From Pseudomonadota bacterium (GTDB taxonomy: Bacteria > Pseudomonadota > Gammaproteobacteria > Xanthomonadales > Rhodanobacteraceae), in contig JAFEFO010000018.1 in NCBI GenBank assembly GCA_018240565.1, positions 22,264 to 86,263 on the forward strand: DNA of 64,000 nt, written 5' to 3'. The notes below the pieces were generated by a model, which saw only the letters and a list, made by a program, of their open reading frames with translations, searched no databases and was not told the origin of the DNA. A program made the translations under genes and the position numbers. Every line of letters begins with the position of its first letter. Position 1 is the first letter of the stretch. Below, one piece after another: positions 46,991 to 59,281 of the stretch.

Positions 46991-48400
46991 TTAGCCCGCA
47001 CGCCTGGGCAAGCGCAGGAACATCAACGACGAGATCACGGTCACGGCGCCGAGGATGAGCATCGTCGCGCGGAACGCGGTGATGTAGTGCTCGCCGCCGT
47101 GGGTGCCGTGCAGGAACAACGCCATCAGCAAGGACGCGAAGGCGATGCCGAAGCTGATCGACAGGTTCTGCACGGTGCTGGTCATGCTCGAGCCCATGCT
47201 CGCCTGTGCGGGCGCGAGATCGACGAAGCCGAGCGTGTTCATCGCCGTGTATTGCAGGCTCATCACGAAGCCGTAGACAAACACTTGTGTGCAGATCAGC
47301 CAGATCGGCGTGGCCGACGTCAGGGTGGCAAACAGCATGATCAGGATCCCCGCAAATGCCGTGTTGTAGAGCAACACGCGGCGGTAGCCCTGATATTTGA
47401 TGATGGTGCCGGCGAAAAAACGCATCAGCAGCATGGCCAGCGCCTGCGGCACCTGCAACAGGCCAGCCACAACCGCCGAATAACCGAAGCCGACCTGGAA
47501 CAGCAAGGTCAGCAGGAAGTAGATGCCGCCGACGCCCAGGCGCGTGGCAAAGCCGCCGTTGAAGGCGATGCGGAAGCTGCGGATGCGCAGCAGGCGCATA
47601 TCGACGATCGGCGCATCGGCGCGGCGCGCATGGCGCAGGTAGAAAGCCAACGCGATACCGGCGATCAGTCCAAACAACAATCCCTGTGCGTATTGATGGT
47701 CGGATGCCTGTTCCAGCGCCCACGACAATCCGCCCGCGCCGAGCGCGAACAGGGCGAATCCCGGCACATCCAGGCGCGCATGCGGATCGCCGCGAAAATC
47801 GGGCATGAAGCGCCGCGCCATGACGAGTCCGATCAGGCCGAATGGCAGGTTGACGAAGAAGATCATCCGCCACGACAGATATTCCGAAAACAATCCGCCG
47901 AGCAGGGGGCCGATGGCGGGACCGATCAGTCCGGGAATCGTCGCGAACGCCATGGCATCGACGAATTCGGATTTGTCGAAGCCGCGCACCAGCGCGAGGC
48001 GCCCGACCGGAATCATCAGCGCGCCGCCGAATCCCTGCAGCACGCGCGCCGCAACCAGCATCCACAGGTTCGGCGCGAGGCCGCACAACAGCGAGCCGAG
48101 CGTAAAAATCAGGATCGCCCACCAGAACACCGCGCGCGTGCCGAAACGGTCGGACAGCCATGAGCTCAACGGGATGAATACGGCCAGCGCCAGCGTGTAG
48201 CTGGTCAGGGCGGTGCGCAGGTCGAGCGGCGCGATGCCCATGCCTTTGGCGATCGTCGGCGTCGCCGTGTTGACGATCGTCGAGTCGAGCATCTGCATGA
48301 AGAACGAAAACGCGATCAGCCACAGCAGCACGCGCTTGTCGGCATGTGTCAGCACCGGGTTGGCGTGCGGTGCGGTGGTGGCAACGGCCTCGGCGTCCAT
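46991..48400 (-). CDS. MFS drug exporter, DHA2 (EmrB/QacA-like) family
   Basis: A 469-aa major facilitator with about 14 hydrophobic segments. Motif A-like SDRFGTRAVF and motif C-like GPAIGPLLGG are visible, and MLDSTIVNTATPTIA near residues 38-52 is the DHA2 signature. No EmrA-type partner gene is adjacent. A TATAGT box at 48415-48410 (minus) ends 9 nt before ATG 48400, so the mRNA leader would be very short. The substrate is unknown; multidrug export is the family expectation. Confidence 0.9.
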   Translation of the reverse strand: MDAEAVATTAPHANPVLTHADKRVLLWLIAFSFFMQMLDSTIVNTATPTIAKGMGIAPLDLRTALTSYTLALAVFIPLSSWLSDRFGTRAVFWWAILIFTLGSLLCGLAPNLWMLVAARVLQGFGGALMIPVGRLALVRGFDKSEFVDAMAFATIPGLIGPAIGPLLGGLFSEYLSWRMIFFVNLPFGLIGLVMARRFMPDFRGDPHARLDVPGFALFALGAGGLSWALEQASDHQYAQGLLFGLIAGIALAFYLRHARRADAPIVDMRLLRIRSFRIAFNGGFATRLGVGGIYFLLTLLFQVGFGYSAVVAGLLQVPQALAMLLMRFFAGTIIKYQGYRRVLLYNTAFAGILIMLFATLTSATPIWLICTQVFVYGFVMSLQYTAMNTLGFVDLAPAQASMGSSMTSTVQNLSISFGIAFASLLMALFLHGTHGGEHYITAFRATMLILGAVTVISSLMFLRLPRRAG

Positions 48401-48409
48401 GGGCCGGCA

Positions 48410-48415
48410 ACTATA
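48410..48415 (-). promoter_or_regulatory. candidate -10 (TATAGT) of the MFS exporter
   Basis: TATAGT ends 9 nt upstream of ATG 48400 on the minus strand, in the short gap after the repeat-protein gene. No strong -35 and no ribosome-binding site. Confidence 0.4.
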
Positions 48416-48427
48416 CTCGCGCGGGCT

Positions 48428-49270
48428 TTATGCCAGCTGAGCTTTCGCCCACGCTGCGTCCAAGGCTTCCATCGCATCATGCGGCTTGAGCTTCGCCGCC
48501 TTGGCGTAAGCGGCGGCGGCATCGTCCTCGCGCGCATCGCCGTAAAGCAGCAAAAGAGCATTGCCGTATTCGACCCAGGCGATCGGCGAATCCGGCGTGA
48601 GCTTGCGCGCTTCCTGCAACTGTTTTTCGGCTTCCGTGGCACTGGCGCCGTAGGTCAACTTCGCCAACATGCCGCCGACCTTGCCAACGATTTCGGCGTG
48701 ATAGAGCCCTAGCGCGGTGCGTGCTTCGGCGTGCTTGGGCGCGATCTTCAGCGCCGCATCGAGCGATGATTTCACCTTGCCCGCGATGCCTTGCGCGAGC
48801 GCCTGCGCGATCGACAGGCATTGGCTGTAGCGTCCCAGCGCAAAGGCGCGGCGATAGTGGCTGTTGGCCTCGTCCGGCAAGGCGGCGACGGCGTCGTCGG
48901 CAAGGTTCGCCAGCGCCTGGTAACGCGCAAGCTTGTCCTTGTCGGACTTGAGCAGGTAAGTGGCATGGATGCCGCCGGCCTTGATCGCGACGGATGCACC
49001 GAGCGCACCGAGCGCGACGCCGACATCGTGGGCTTGCTGGAAATCGCCGCGATGGAAGGCGCGCCAGGCGTCCTGTAGCTGATCGGCCATTTTCCCGGCA
49101 TCCTTGCCAAGTTTGGGATTGGCTTTGAGCAGTTTTGCGACGTGCTTTTCATCCGGATACGGTTCCATATCACCGGCGTGCAATTGTTTCCACGCCTTGG
49201 CCAGCTTGTCGCCGGCGTAGTCGAATGCCTTGTCCGGATACGGGAACGGCGCCCACTTCGATTTGGCCAT
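48428..49270 (-). CDS. helical-repeat (TPR-like) protein of unknown function
   Basis: A 280-aa cytoplasmic protein. Helix pairs resembling tetratricopeptide repeats are visible, mainly in the C-terminal half: KIAPKHAEARTALGLYHAEI, KLTPDSPIAWVEYGNALLLL and AAYAKAAKLKPHDAMEALDA. The N-terminal part starts MAKSKWAPFPYPDKAFDYAG and is not recognised. There is no signal peptide. GGGAGAA lies before ATG 49270. The gene is followed by the MFS exporter. Function unknown, probably a protein-binding scaffold. Confidence 0.82.
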   Translation of the reverse strand: MAKSKWAPFPYPDKAFDYAGDKLAKAWKQLHAGDMEPYPDEKHVAKLLKANPKLGKDAGKMADQLQDAWRAFHRGDFQQAHDVGVALGALGASVAIKAGGIHATYLLKSDKDKLARYQALANLADDAVAALPDEANSHYRRAFALGRYSQCLSIAQALAQGIAGKVKSSLDAALKIAPKHAEARTALGLYHAEIVGKVGGMLAKLTYGASATEAEKQLQEARKLTPDSPIAWVEYGNALLLLYGDAREDDAAAAYAKAAKLKPHDAMEALDAAWAKAQLA

Positions 49271-49332
49271 GTGTTTCTCCCAGGTGCTGGCGCATCCTGC
49301 AATAAGTCCAACGGGACTGCAATTCACAACAC

Positions 49333-49449
49333 TGTCGTCCCGGCATGGATTGCCGGGACCCAGACGCCAGGGAAGGCAAGGATTCCACATCCCTTTGTCC
49401 TGGATTCCCCTCGGCTCGCTGGCGCAAGCCTCGACCCTGCCGGAATGAC
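49333..49449. repeat. paired palindromic repeat (BIME-like), upstream of ligA
   Basis: Left unit 49333-49363 (TGTCGTCCCGGCATGGATTG, then CCGGGACCCAG). Right unit 49400-49449 begins CTGGATTCC and ends TGCCGGAATGAC, but carries an extra 26 or so bases with its own stem in the middle. Same family as 19361-19484 and 58964-59052; this copy is less regular. Confidence 0.8.
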
Positions 49450-49460
49450 CCGTGAAACCG

Positions 49461-52503
<3,043 letters not shown>

Positions 52504-52506
52504 CCG

Positions 52507-53193
52507 TCAGAACTCCAGTTCGAGCGCCGCGCACAGGTAGTCGATCATCGGCGCAAGGCGCTTGAACGTGGCGGTTGCGAATGGCAGCAGTTCCGACGAG
52601 CAGGCCAGCGTTTCGGTGAATTCCATGCCGGCCGCGTAGCTCTTGCGCTTGAGATCTTCGATCAGCTCGTGATCGACGGGATAGCCGCGCGGCGGTCGCG
52701 ACAGGCTTTCGCCCCAGAATGCGAATTGCTCGCGGAACGCCTTGCCCTGCGTGGCGCGTTTCCACGCGGCCGGATTGTCGGCAAGAAAATCGCGGATGCG
52801 CTTGAGCGTGGGCGCCTCCGGATGCCAGATGCCGCCGCCGGCGAAACAGTCGCGCGGCGCGATGTGCAGGTAGAACGACGGCGCGGCGACTTCGCGGCGC
52901 CGTTCGTGGAACAATCGTGCGCCGGCCCAAGGTTTGTACGGCGTCTTGTCGTTGGCAAAACGCGTATCGCGGTGCACGCGGAACAGTGAGCCGCCGACCT
53001 TGCGCGGATCGGCGCGCATGTGCGCGCTGATTTTTGTCAGCGGCGCCTGCAAATCGGCGATCAGTTGCAAAAACGGCTCGCGCACATGGCGCTCGTAATC
53101 GGCTTGATGCGCGTGGAACCACGGGCGATTGTTGTTGCGCGCCAGCGCGTGCAGGAAGGCAAAAGTGCTTTTCGAGAAATAGACGGCATTCAT
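52507..53193 (-). CDS. DUF2461 family protein
   Basis: A 228-aa protein of the TIGR02453/DUF2461 family: opening YFSKSTFAFLHALARNNNRPW, then RVHRDTRFANDKTPYKPWAG and FYLHIAPRDCFAGGGIWHP. Function of the family is not established. The start overlaps the sbcB stop (ATGA), so the two are co-translated. A role linked to exonuclease I would be speculation. Confidence 0.88.
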   Translation of the reverse strand: MNAVYFSKSTFAFLHALARNNNRPWFHAHQADYERHVREPFLQLIADLQAPLTKISAHMRADPRKVGGSLFRVHRDTRFANDKTPYKPWAGARLFHERRREVAAPSFYLHIAPRDCFAGGGIWHPEAPTLKRIRDFLADNPAAWKRATQGKAFREQFAFWGESLSRPPRGYPVDHELIEDLKRKSYAAGMEFTETLACSSELLPFATATFKRLAPMIDYLCAALELEF

Positions 53194-54650
53194 GGCGATG
53201 CGATCGGGTGGTCGATCTGTACGGCGATCATGTGACCCCAGTCGTCGAGTTGGTCGAGCAAGGCATGCTGCGTGGCAGTCGTTGCCGGTGCGGTACGCAG
53301 TGCGGCAATCTGGGTGAAATAATCATCCAGCGTGAGCGACGTGATCGACGTCGCCTGCGTGAGGCGTTGGCGACAAAATGACTGCCAGCGCGAATGTTCG
53401 GCGGCACCCAGCGTTTCCGGGAAGTTGCGCGCGCGGTAGCGGAACAACAAGGCCGGAAACCGTGGGTCGCGGAAGGCGGTCTCGAACGCGTGCAAGTCGG
53501 GTGGCGGCGTGCCGCGAACCCGGGCGAACAGCTTGCGATCGGCATCGTCGGCGAAACCGGCGTAGATCGCGACCTCCGGGTCGAGTGCAGACGGGTCCGC
53601 GTGTTCGATCGCAAATACGCGGCGGACCTTTTCGCCGATGTCCGGCGCGCGGCGCAGCACGTCCAGGTGTCGATCGCAAAGCGCGACGTCCATGTCGATG
53701 CGCCGTGTGTCGACGTCCTTGAGCGCGGACACGGGCGCCAATGCCGGGGATTTGTTCGCATGCACGGTCTTGAGCGGAATCCGTGAGAAGTCCTGCGGAA
53801 GATCCGCCTTGGGCGTGAATACGAGGTCGCGGATGTCGTCCGCGCCCAGCGCGAGCAGCGGCGCGGGATCGACCGACAAGTCATACACGATCACGCCATT
53901 GGGATTGGTCGGATGCGCGGCCAGTGGCACCACCATCGCCGCGCACCCGCGTTCGGCCGGGAAGCGCGAGGACACATGCAGCACCGGCGTGCGGTGCGCG
54001 TAGTCCAGATACTTGAATGCCTCGACCTTGCGGCGCAGGCCGAAGTAGAAATCCCAAAGTCGCGGTTGCGCGCGCTTGAGCAGGCGCGCGAGGTCGATGG
54101 TGGTGGCCACGTCCGATGCGGCGTCATGCGCGTGCGTGCTGGTCAGGCCATTCGCGGCGGCGAGGTCTTGCAACTTGAATGCAGGTTTGCCGTCGCGCGT
54201 CGGCCATTCCACGCCCTGCGGCCGCAGCGCGTAACAAATCCGCGCCAGGTCGATGATGTCCCAGCGCGAATTGCCGTCCTTCCACTCGCGCTCATAGGGA
54301 TCGTAGAAGTTGCGGTACAGCAGGTTGCGCGTGAACTCGTCGTCGAAACGGATCGAGTTGAAACCGGCGCCACAGGTTCCCGGCGCGGCCAGCTCTTCGT
54401 GAATGCGAGCGGCGAACTCCGCTTCGCTCGTACCTTCACGCTGCGCGTCCTGTGGCGCGATGCCGGTGATCATGCAGGCGCCGGGTTGTGGCAACACGTC
54501 GGGCGCTGGCTGGCAGTAAATCGTCAGCGGATCTCCGACCGGTTCAAGATCGAGTGTCGTGCGCTGGCCGGCGAATTGCACCGCGCGGTCGCGACGCGCG
54601 TCGGTACCCGAGGTCTCGTAGTCGTGCCAGTAAATGCTTGCCGATGGCAT
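53190..54650 (-). CDS. sbcB: exodeoxyribonuclease I
   Basis: A 486-aa 3'-5' single-strand exonuclease. The DEDD exonuclease Exo I motif is YWHDYETSGTDARRDR near residues 7-22, Exo II is GFNSIRFDDEF, and THAHDAASDVATTIDLA supplies Exo III. The SH3-like and C-terminal domains follow and end in QIDHPI. ATG 54650 is the correct start; a longer frame to 54752 adds no family sequence. A TACCCT box ends 7 nt before the ATG. DUF2461 follows. It works in RecBCD-era repair and mismatch correction. Confidence 0.95.
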   Translation of the reverse strand: MPSASIYWHDYETSGTDARRDRAVQFAGQRTTLDLEPVGDPLTIYCQPAPDVLPQPGACMITGIAPQDAQREGTSEAEFAARIHEELAAPGTCGAGFNSIRFDDEFTRNLLYRNFYDPYEREWKDGNSRWDIIDLARICYALRPQGVEWPTRDGKPAFKLQDLAAANGLTSTHAHDAASDVATTIDLARLLKRAQPRLWDFYFGLRRKVEAFKYLDYAHRTPVLHVSSRFPAERGCAAMVVPLAAHPTNPNGVIVYDLSVDPAPLLALGADDIRDLVFTPKADLPQDFSRIPLKTVHANKSPALAPVSALKDVDTRRIDMDVALCDRHLDVLRRAPDIGEKVRRVFAIEHADPSALDPEVAIYAGFADDADRKLFARVRGTPPPDLHAFETAFRDPRFPALLFRYRARNFPETLGAAEHSRWQSFCRQRLTQATSITSLTLDDYFTQIAALRTAPATTATQHALLDQLDDWGHMIAVQIDHPIASP

Positions 54651-54657
54651 GCGATGC

Positions 54658-54663
54658 AGGGTA
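54658..54663 (-). promoter_or_regulatory. candidate -10 (TACCCT) of sbcB
   Basis: On the minus strand TACCCT ends 7 nt before ATG 54650. Same placement as in recC and ligA, so a leaderless transcript is possible. -35 not identified. Confidence 0.33.
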
Positions 54664-54764
54664 GCACGACGCGCTGGCTGGTCCGAAGTGGCGTTCGCCG
54701 CCCCTGTAATCGCCGTTGCCAGACGCCTTACTGGAATGTGCACCCAACACAAATGGAGCTGAAA

Positions 54765-55646
54765 ATGATCATCGAAGCAACCTCACGTGCCGATTGCTCT
54801 TGCCGGCAGCGCCGCGCCGACGTGGCCTTTCTTGCACGCTTGCTTTCATTGTTTGCGGTGTTGGTGCTTGCGCCAACCTGCTTTGCTGCAAACCATGTCG
54901 TTGACCTGCAAGATGCGTTTCCGCCGAACCACATGCTGCCAAATGACCTGACGATTGCCGTTGGCGACACGGTGACCTTCCGGTCACAAAACAATAGTGA
55001 AAGGCACAATGTCCACGCACTCGATGATTCGTTCCGCTGCTCATTGGGTTGTCGTGGCGATAGTAGCGGCGCGTCCAGCGAACCCGTCAGCAAGGACTGG
55101 TCATCGACCGTGAGGTTTACCAAGCCGGGCATCGTCAAATATGGCTGCGACGCACATCCAGGCACCATGACAACCAGTCCGGCCACGATCAAGGTCGTCG
55201 CCCAGGGCATTGCGCTCGGAGGCTACATGAGTGGCAACTGGTACATGCCCAACCAGGGCGGGCAGGGTTTCCAGATCGAATTCACGAATGCCATGGATAC
55301 GGCCAGCGGCAAGCCGATCGCGGTGGCGATCTGGTTCGTGTATGCGCCGGACGGAGCGGGCCAGAACTGGATCTACGCCCAAGGCACGTACGATGCCGCC
55401 AGCGGTACCGTCACATTGCCGGCAATACTGCTCGGTGGCGCCAGGTTCCCGCCGAACTTCAATCCTGCCGATGTGCACGAGATGACGGGCGCAGGTCATT
55501 GGGGCACGCTGACGTTTGCCTTCGCCGATTGCAACAATGGTACCGTGAGCTGGCATTCGGACGTGCAAGGCTACAATTCCGCGAACGACACATCGACGCC
55601 AATCATTCGATTGACCCAGGTTGCCGGTACCTCGTGCCCGCAATAG
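54765..55646 (+). CDS. secreted plastocyanin-like cupredoxin with C-terminal accessory domain
   Basis: A 293-aa exported protein. The N-terminal region is long and charged, then a hydrophobic segment (about residues 25-42) ends at CFAAN. A cupredoxin domain (about 45-145) shows probable copper ligands: His in RHNVHALDD, and Cys, His and Met in YGCDAHPGTM. From about residue 150 the C-terminal domain starts GYMSGNWYMPNQGGQGFQIE and continues through AIWFVYAPDGAGQNWIYAQG and WGTLTFAFADC. The same domain type ends the protein at 35841. ATG 54765 has GGAG six nucleotides upstream. Probably a periplasmic or secreted electron-transfer protein. Confidence 0.86.
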   Translation: MIIEATSRADCSCRQRRADVAFLARLLSLFAVLVLAPTCFAANHVVDLQDAFPPNHMLPNDLTIAVGDTVTFRSQNNSERHNVHALDDSFRCSLGCRGDSSGASSEPVSKDWSSTVRFTKPGIVKYGCDAHPGTMTTSPATIKVVAQGIALGGYMSGNWYMPNQGGQGFQIEFTNAMDTASGKPIAVAIWFVYAPDGAGQNWIYAQGTYDAASGTVTLPAILLGGARFPPNFNPADVHEMTGAGHWGTLTFAFADCNNGTVSWHSDVQGYNSANDTSTPIIRLTQVAGTSCPQ

Positions 55647-55662
55647 CGAATGAGGCGTCGTG

Positions 55663-58260
55663 TCAGCCTTGCGCGGCGTGATCTTGCGCGCCGTAGTCCT
55701 GGATCAGCTCGAGCTGGCCATTCGCCGCGCGCAACGTGGGTTGCGGGCGGCCGATGTAGAAACCCTGGGCCTGGTCGACGCCGCAGGCGTGCAGGGCGCG
55801 CAGGATTTCGGGGCGATCCACGTGCTCGGCGACGGCGATCTTGCCGATGGAATGCGCGATGTTGGTGATCGCGCTGATCACGGCGAGATCGACCGGGTCA
55901 TTGAGCAGATCGCCGATGAACGAGCCATCGATCTTGAGGAAATCGACGTCCAGGTGCTTCAGGTGCGCGAACGAAGAGAAGCCGATGCCGAAATCATCCA
56001 GTGCAAAGCGGCAACCGAACGGCTTGAGTTCGGCGATCAGGTGCCGGACCGCGTCAAGCTGGTTGATCGCGCCGGCTTCGCTGACCTCGAAGATCACGGC
56101 GCGCGGATCGACATCGAATTCGACCAGGCAATCGGTGATGTAAGCGCTCAGGTTGCCGTGCACCAACGATTGCGCGGCGAGGTTGATCGACAGTCCGATC
56201 GGCGCATCATGGCGGTTGTGCTCGCGCACCACCTGGAACGCATGCCGGATCACCCAGCGGTCGATGTCGGCGACCATGCTGAAGCGCTCGGCCGCGGGCA
56301 GGAATGCATTGGGCGCGACCAGCGATCCGTCCCGTTCGCGCAGTCGCACCAGCACTTCATAGAACATGCGCTGCTGCGCGCCGTGTTGGCGCGAATAGCG
56401 CGTCCACAGCGCGCCGTGTTGTTCCGGCAGGTGTTCGTAGTCCAGGTTCGCCAACGGCAGGATCGGCTGGAAGCACAGCGCGAAACTGTCGTTCTTCAGC
56501 GCGGATTCCAGGCGCACCGACCAGCCCAGCTCCATGTCCATGCGCGCGCGTTGGTCGGTGTCGGCGGAAAACACGTGGATCTGGTTGCGCCCGTTGCGCT
56601 TGGCCAGGTGCAGGGCCACGTCGGCCGCGGCCATCGCTTCGCTGCGTGAAGGGGTGTGCTGGTCCAGCCGCGCCACGCCAATCGAGGTGCCGACGCGATA
56701 ACTCTTGCCGCCGTACACGAAGGGCAATGCGCCGAGTGCCTTGCGGAACTCGTCGGCAACCTGGGCGACATCGGCGTGGGTGACGTTGCGCAGGATGAGC
56801 GCGTATTCGTCGCCGCCCATGCGCGCGATGTGGTCGCTCGCACGCAAGCGTGCGGACAGGCGCCTGCCGATTTCGACCAGCAACTGGTCGCCGGCGGTGT
56901 GGCCGGCGGTGTCGTTGATGTACTTGAAACGGTCCAGGTCCAGGAACAACAGCAAGGACACCTGGTCGGTGCGCTTCAGGCGCGCGATTTCCTGTTCGAG
57001 CTGGGTCTCGAACCAGGCGCGGTTGTAGAGCTTGGTCAGCGCATCATGGCTGGCCTGCCAGCGCAGCTCCTCCTCCAGCATGCGGCGCGCGGAAATGTCG
57101 CGGAAGGCGACGACCGAGCCTTCGCGCCGGCCCTCGACCTGCATCGGATACACGGTGCATTCCACCGGTAGCGAGCGCTTGTCGCGGTTCCAGAACACGG
57201 TCTGCCAGGCCGGCACCTGGCTGCCCTGCGCATAGCACTGCGTCAGGAAGCAGGCGTTGCGCGGCACCGCGGTGCCGTCTTCGTAGCTGTGGTGGAACGT
57301 CTCGTGCGCCGACGCGCCGACGAGTTCGTGCGGTTCGGCAAAGCCGAGCAGGTCGAGCGCGGCGGGATTGACGAACTGGATGATGCCGCGACCGTCCACG
57401 CCGTAGACGCCATCGCCGACGGAGGACAGGATGCTTTGCAGGCGACGGCGCTCGGCGTCGACGGACTTGCGATCCTGCACCGCGCGCGCGAGCGAGCCCA
57501 GGCGCGCGAGGAACAATTCGCGCGCTTCGCTCTTGAACAGGCATTCCAGCGCACCGGCGGACAACGATTCATTGATGACGCGATCGGAATACGTGCCGGT
57601 GATGACGGCTGACAGCACGTTCGCGGTGCGCGGATCGTTCTTCATCCGCTGCACCAGCACGGTGCCGATGTCGCCGGGCATGAAATAGTCGACGATGGCG
57701 AGATCGAAGGCGCTGGCCTGGGCCTTGCGCCAGCCGTCCTCGACGTCTTCGGCGGTTTCCACCAGATAGCCGTGCTTCATCAGCAGGCGGCGGAAGGCGA
57801 TGCGCACCGTGGCCGAGTCGTCCACGAACAGCACGCGCAGGTGCGACTGTCCGCCGATGTCGATGTCCTGCGTCACCGTCGACGGCGGATTGAGCAGTTT
57901 CGCCATCGCCTCGGCGCATTCGCTGTAGTCGCTCCACAGCAACAGGCCGGTGCTGGCGCGCTTCATCATCCAGTTGACCGCGGCGCCGTCGTTGGTGTCG
58001 GCCAGCAGCAGCACGGCGAAGTGCTCGAACTCGTCGTGACGCAGCAGGCTGAAGACCGATTCGGCCTGCGCGTCGTTGTGTTCCGGCCAGCCAATGGCGA
58101 TGCCGCGGAAACCCATCGTCGTGCTGCCGAGGCGTTCGATCAGGGGCAGGGCATGGGTGTAGTCCGACAGTTCGCTTACCGCGAATCCGCGCGCGGCGAA
58201 CAGCGCGTGCATGGCGCGCCGGCGCGTTGCGGAAGGTTCGACGAGCAGGATTCGGTCCAC
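55663..58260 (-). CDS. REC-REC-PAS-GGDEF-EAL signalling protein
   Basis: An 865-aa cytoplasmic protein. The first receiver (about residues 3-125) lacks the phospho-acceptor Asp (IGWPEH at that place) and looks like a pseudo-receiver. The second (about 145-260) is canonical with FVDDSATVR, AIVDYFMPG and a Lys near LFKSEA. A PAS domain follows, then GGDEF with GGDEY at 482-486 and an intact inhibitory site RASD just before it. The EAL domain has EVLVR at 635-639 instead of EALVR, and DDFG at 755-758. It may both make and degrade c-di-GMP. GTG 58260 has AAGGGGAAGG upstream. It is divergent from orn. Confidence 0.93.
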   Translation of the reverse strand: MDRILLVEPSATRRRAMHALFAARGFAVSELSDYTHALPLIERLGSTTMGFRGIAIGWPEHNDAQAESVFSLLRHDEFEHFAVLLLADTNDGAAVNWMMKRASTGLLLWSDYSECAEAMAKLLNPPSTVTQDIDIGGQSHLRVLFVDDSATVRIAFRRLLMKHGYLVETAEDVEDGWRKAQASAFDLAIVDYFMPGDIGTVLVQRMKNDPRTANVLSAVITGTYSDRVINESLSAGALECLFKSEARELFLARLGSLARAVQDRKSVDAERRRLQSILSSVGDGVYGVDGRGIIQFVNPAALDLLGFAEPHELVGASAHETFHHSYEDGTAVPRNACFLTQCYAQGSQVPAWQTVFWNRDKRSLPVECTVYPMQVEGRREGSVVAFRDISARRMLEEELRWQASHDALTKLYNRAWFETQLEQEIARLKRTDQVSLLLFLDLDRFKYINDTAGHTAGDQLLVEIGRRLSARLRASDHIARMGGDEYALILRNVTHADVAQVADEFRKALGALPFVYGGKSYRVGTSIGVARLDQHTPSRSEAMAAADVALHLAKRNGRNQIHVFSADTDQRARMDMELGWSVRLESALKNDSFALCFQPILPLANLDYEHLPEQHGALWTRYSRQHGAQQRMFYEVLVRLRERDGSLVAPNAFLPAAERFSMVADIDRWVIRHAFQVVREHNRHDAPIGLSINLAAQSLVHGNLSAYITDCLVEFDVDPRAVIFEVSEAGAINQLDAVRHLIAELKPFGCRFALDDFGIGFSSFAHLKHLDVDFLKIDGSFIGDLLNDPVDLAVISAITNIAHSIGKIAVAEHVDRPEILRALHACGVDQAQGFYIGRPQPTLRAANGQLELIQDYGAQDHAAQG

Positions 58261-58396
58261 GGAGCCTTCCCCTTGAAAGCGCCACAAACAAACGAGGCAG
58301 TCTAACGGTCGTTTGACCAAGGCGCAAATTGCCGGCTGGCAAGGCCTTGGGCACGAATGTTAAGGTGCAGTCTTCAATGTCCCGGAGAAAGCGTGC

Positions 58397-58960
58397 ATGA
58401 ATCATTCCATGCCAAACGAGGAGCATCTGATCTGGATCGATCTGGAGATGACGGGGCTTGATCCGGATGCGGATTCCATCCTCGAAATAGCCACCGTTGT
58501 CACGGACAAGCAATTGAATGTATTGGAAGAAGGACCGGAATTCGCAATTCATCAAACGCTCGCCACCCTGGAAGCGATGGACGACTGGAACCGCAAGCAG
58601 CATGGCAAGTCGGGACTCTGGCAACGCGTGCTGGATTCCACCGTGGACATGGCTCAGGCCGAGGCAGTGACCGTGGATTTCCTGAACCGCTGGGTACCTG
58701 CGGGCAAATCGCCGATGTGCGGCAACTCCATTTGCCAGGACCGCCGCTTCCTGCACCGGCTGATGCCACGGCTGGAGCGGTTCTTCCATTACCGCAACCT
58801 GGACGTGTCCACGCTCAAGGAACTGGCGCGGCGCTGGGCGCCGGAAATCGCCAAGGGCTTCACCAAGGAATCCGCGCATACCGCGTTGTCGGATGTGCAC
58901 GACTCGATTGCCGAGTTGCGCTACTACCGGCAGTTCATGGGGAACCTGGGCGGAAATTAG
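58397..58960 (+). CDS. orn: oligoribonuclease
   Basis: A 187-aa DEDDh exonuclease that degrades 2-5 nt RNAs, including pGpG from c-di-GMP hydrolysis. The first Asp and Glu of the catalytic set are in WIDLEMTG (D15 and E17), and His/Asp are in [23 protein letters not shown] precedes ATG 58397. It is essential in many Proteobacteria. The neighbouring divergent gene encodes an EAL protein, whose product pGpG is an Orn substrate. Confidence 0.97.
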   Translation: MNHSMPNEEHLIWIDLEMTGLDPDADSILEIATVVTDKQLNVLEEGPEFAIHQTLATLEAMDDWNRKQHGKSGLWQRVLDSTVDMAQAEAVTVDFLNRWVPAGKSPMCGNSICQDRRFLHRLMPRLERFFHYRNLDVSTLKELARRWAPEIAKGFTKESAHTALSDVHDSIAELRYYRQFMGNLGGN

Positions 58961-58963
58961 CAA

Positions 58964-59052
58964 TGTCATTCCGGCAGGGGCTGCCGGAATCCAGTTGCCA
59001 TGGATGGCATCCATGCGGTCTGGATACGAGCAATCCATGCCGGTATGACGAG
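58964..59052. repeat. paired palindromic repeat (BIME-like), after orn
   Basis: Left unit 58964-58994 (TGTCATTCCGGCAGGGGCTG, then CCGGAATCCAG) and right unit 59020-59052 (CTGGATACGAGCAATCCATG, then CCGGTATGACGAG), inverted and 25 nt apart. It fills the space between orn and the convergent DUF167 gene. Same family as 19361 and 49333. Confidence 0.85.
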
Positions 59053-59059
59053 CAAATCT

Positions 59060-59281
59060 TCAGTCGTCGATGCACACCAGTTTCATCCGTCCGCCCGCAC
59101 CCGCCTTGATCGTCACCTGATTTTTCCGGCAACCGAATTTTTCGGCGACCAGCGCGATCAATTCCGCATTCGCCTTGCCGTCGACCGGCGGCGATTTCAG
59201 CTGCGCGAGCCAGACGCCGTCCGCTTCTTCGAGCGAACTCGCACGCGCATTCGGCTTGACCTTCACCGACAGGGTTCTCAT
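59060..59281 (-). CDS. DUF167 (YggU family) small protein
   Basis: A 73-aa protein of the YggU/DUF167 family: VKVKPNARASS, LKSPPVDGKANAELIALVAE and KNQVTIKAGAGGRMKLV. Function unknown in all species. Its ATG overlaps the mfd stop (ATGA), so it is translated after mfd. Confidence 0.92.
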   Translation of the reverse strand: MRTLSVKVKPNARASSLEEADGVWLAQLKSPPVDGKANAELIALVAEKFGCRKNQVTIKAGAGGRMKLVCIDD

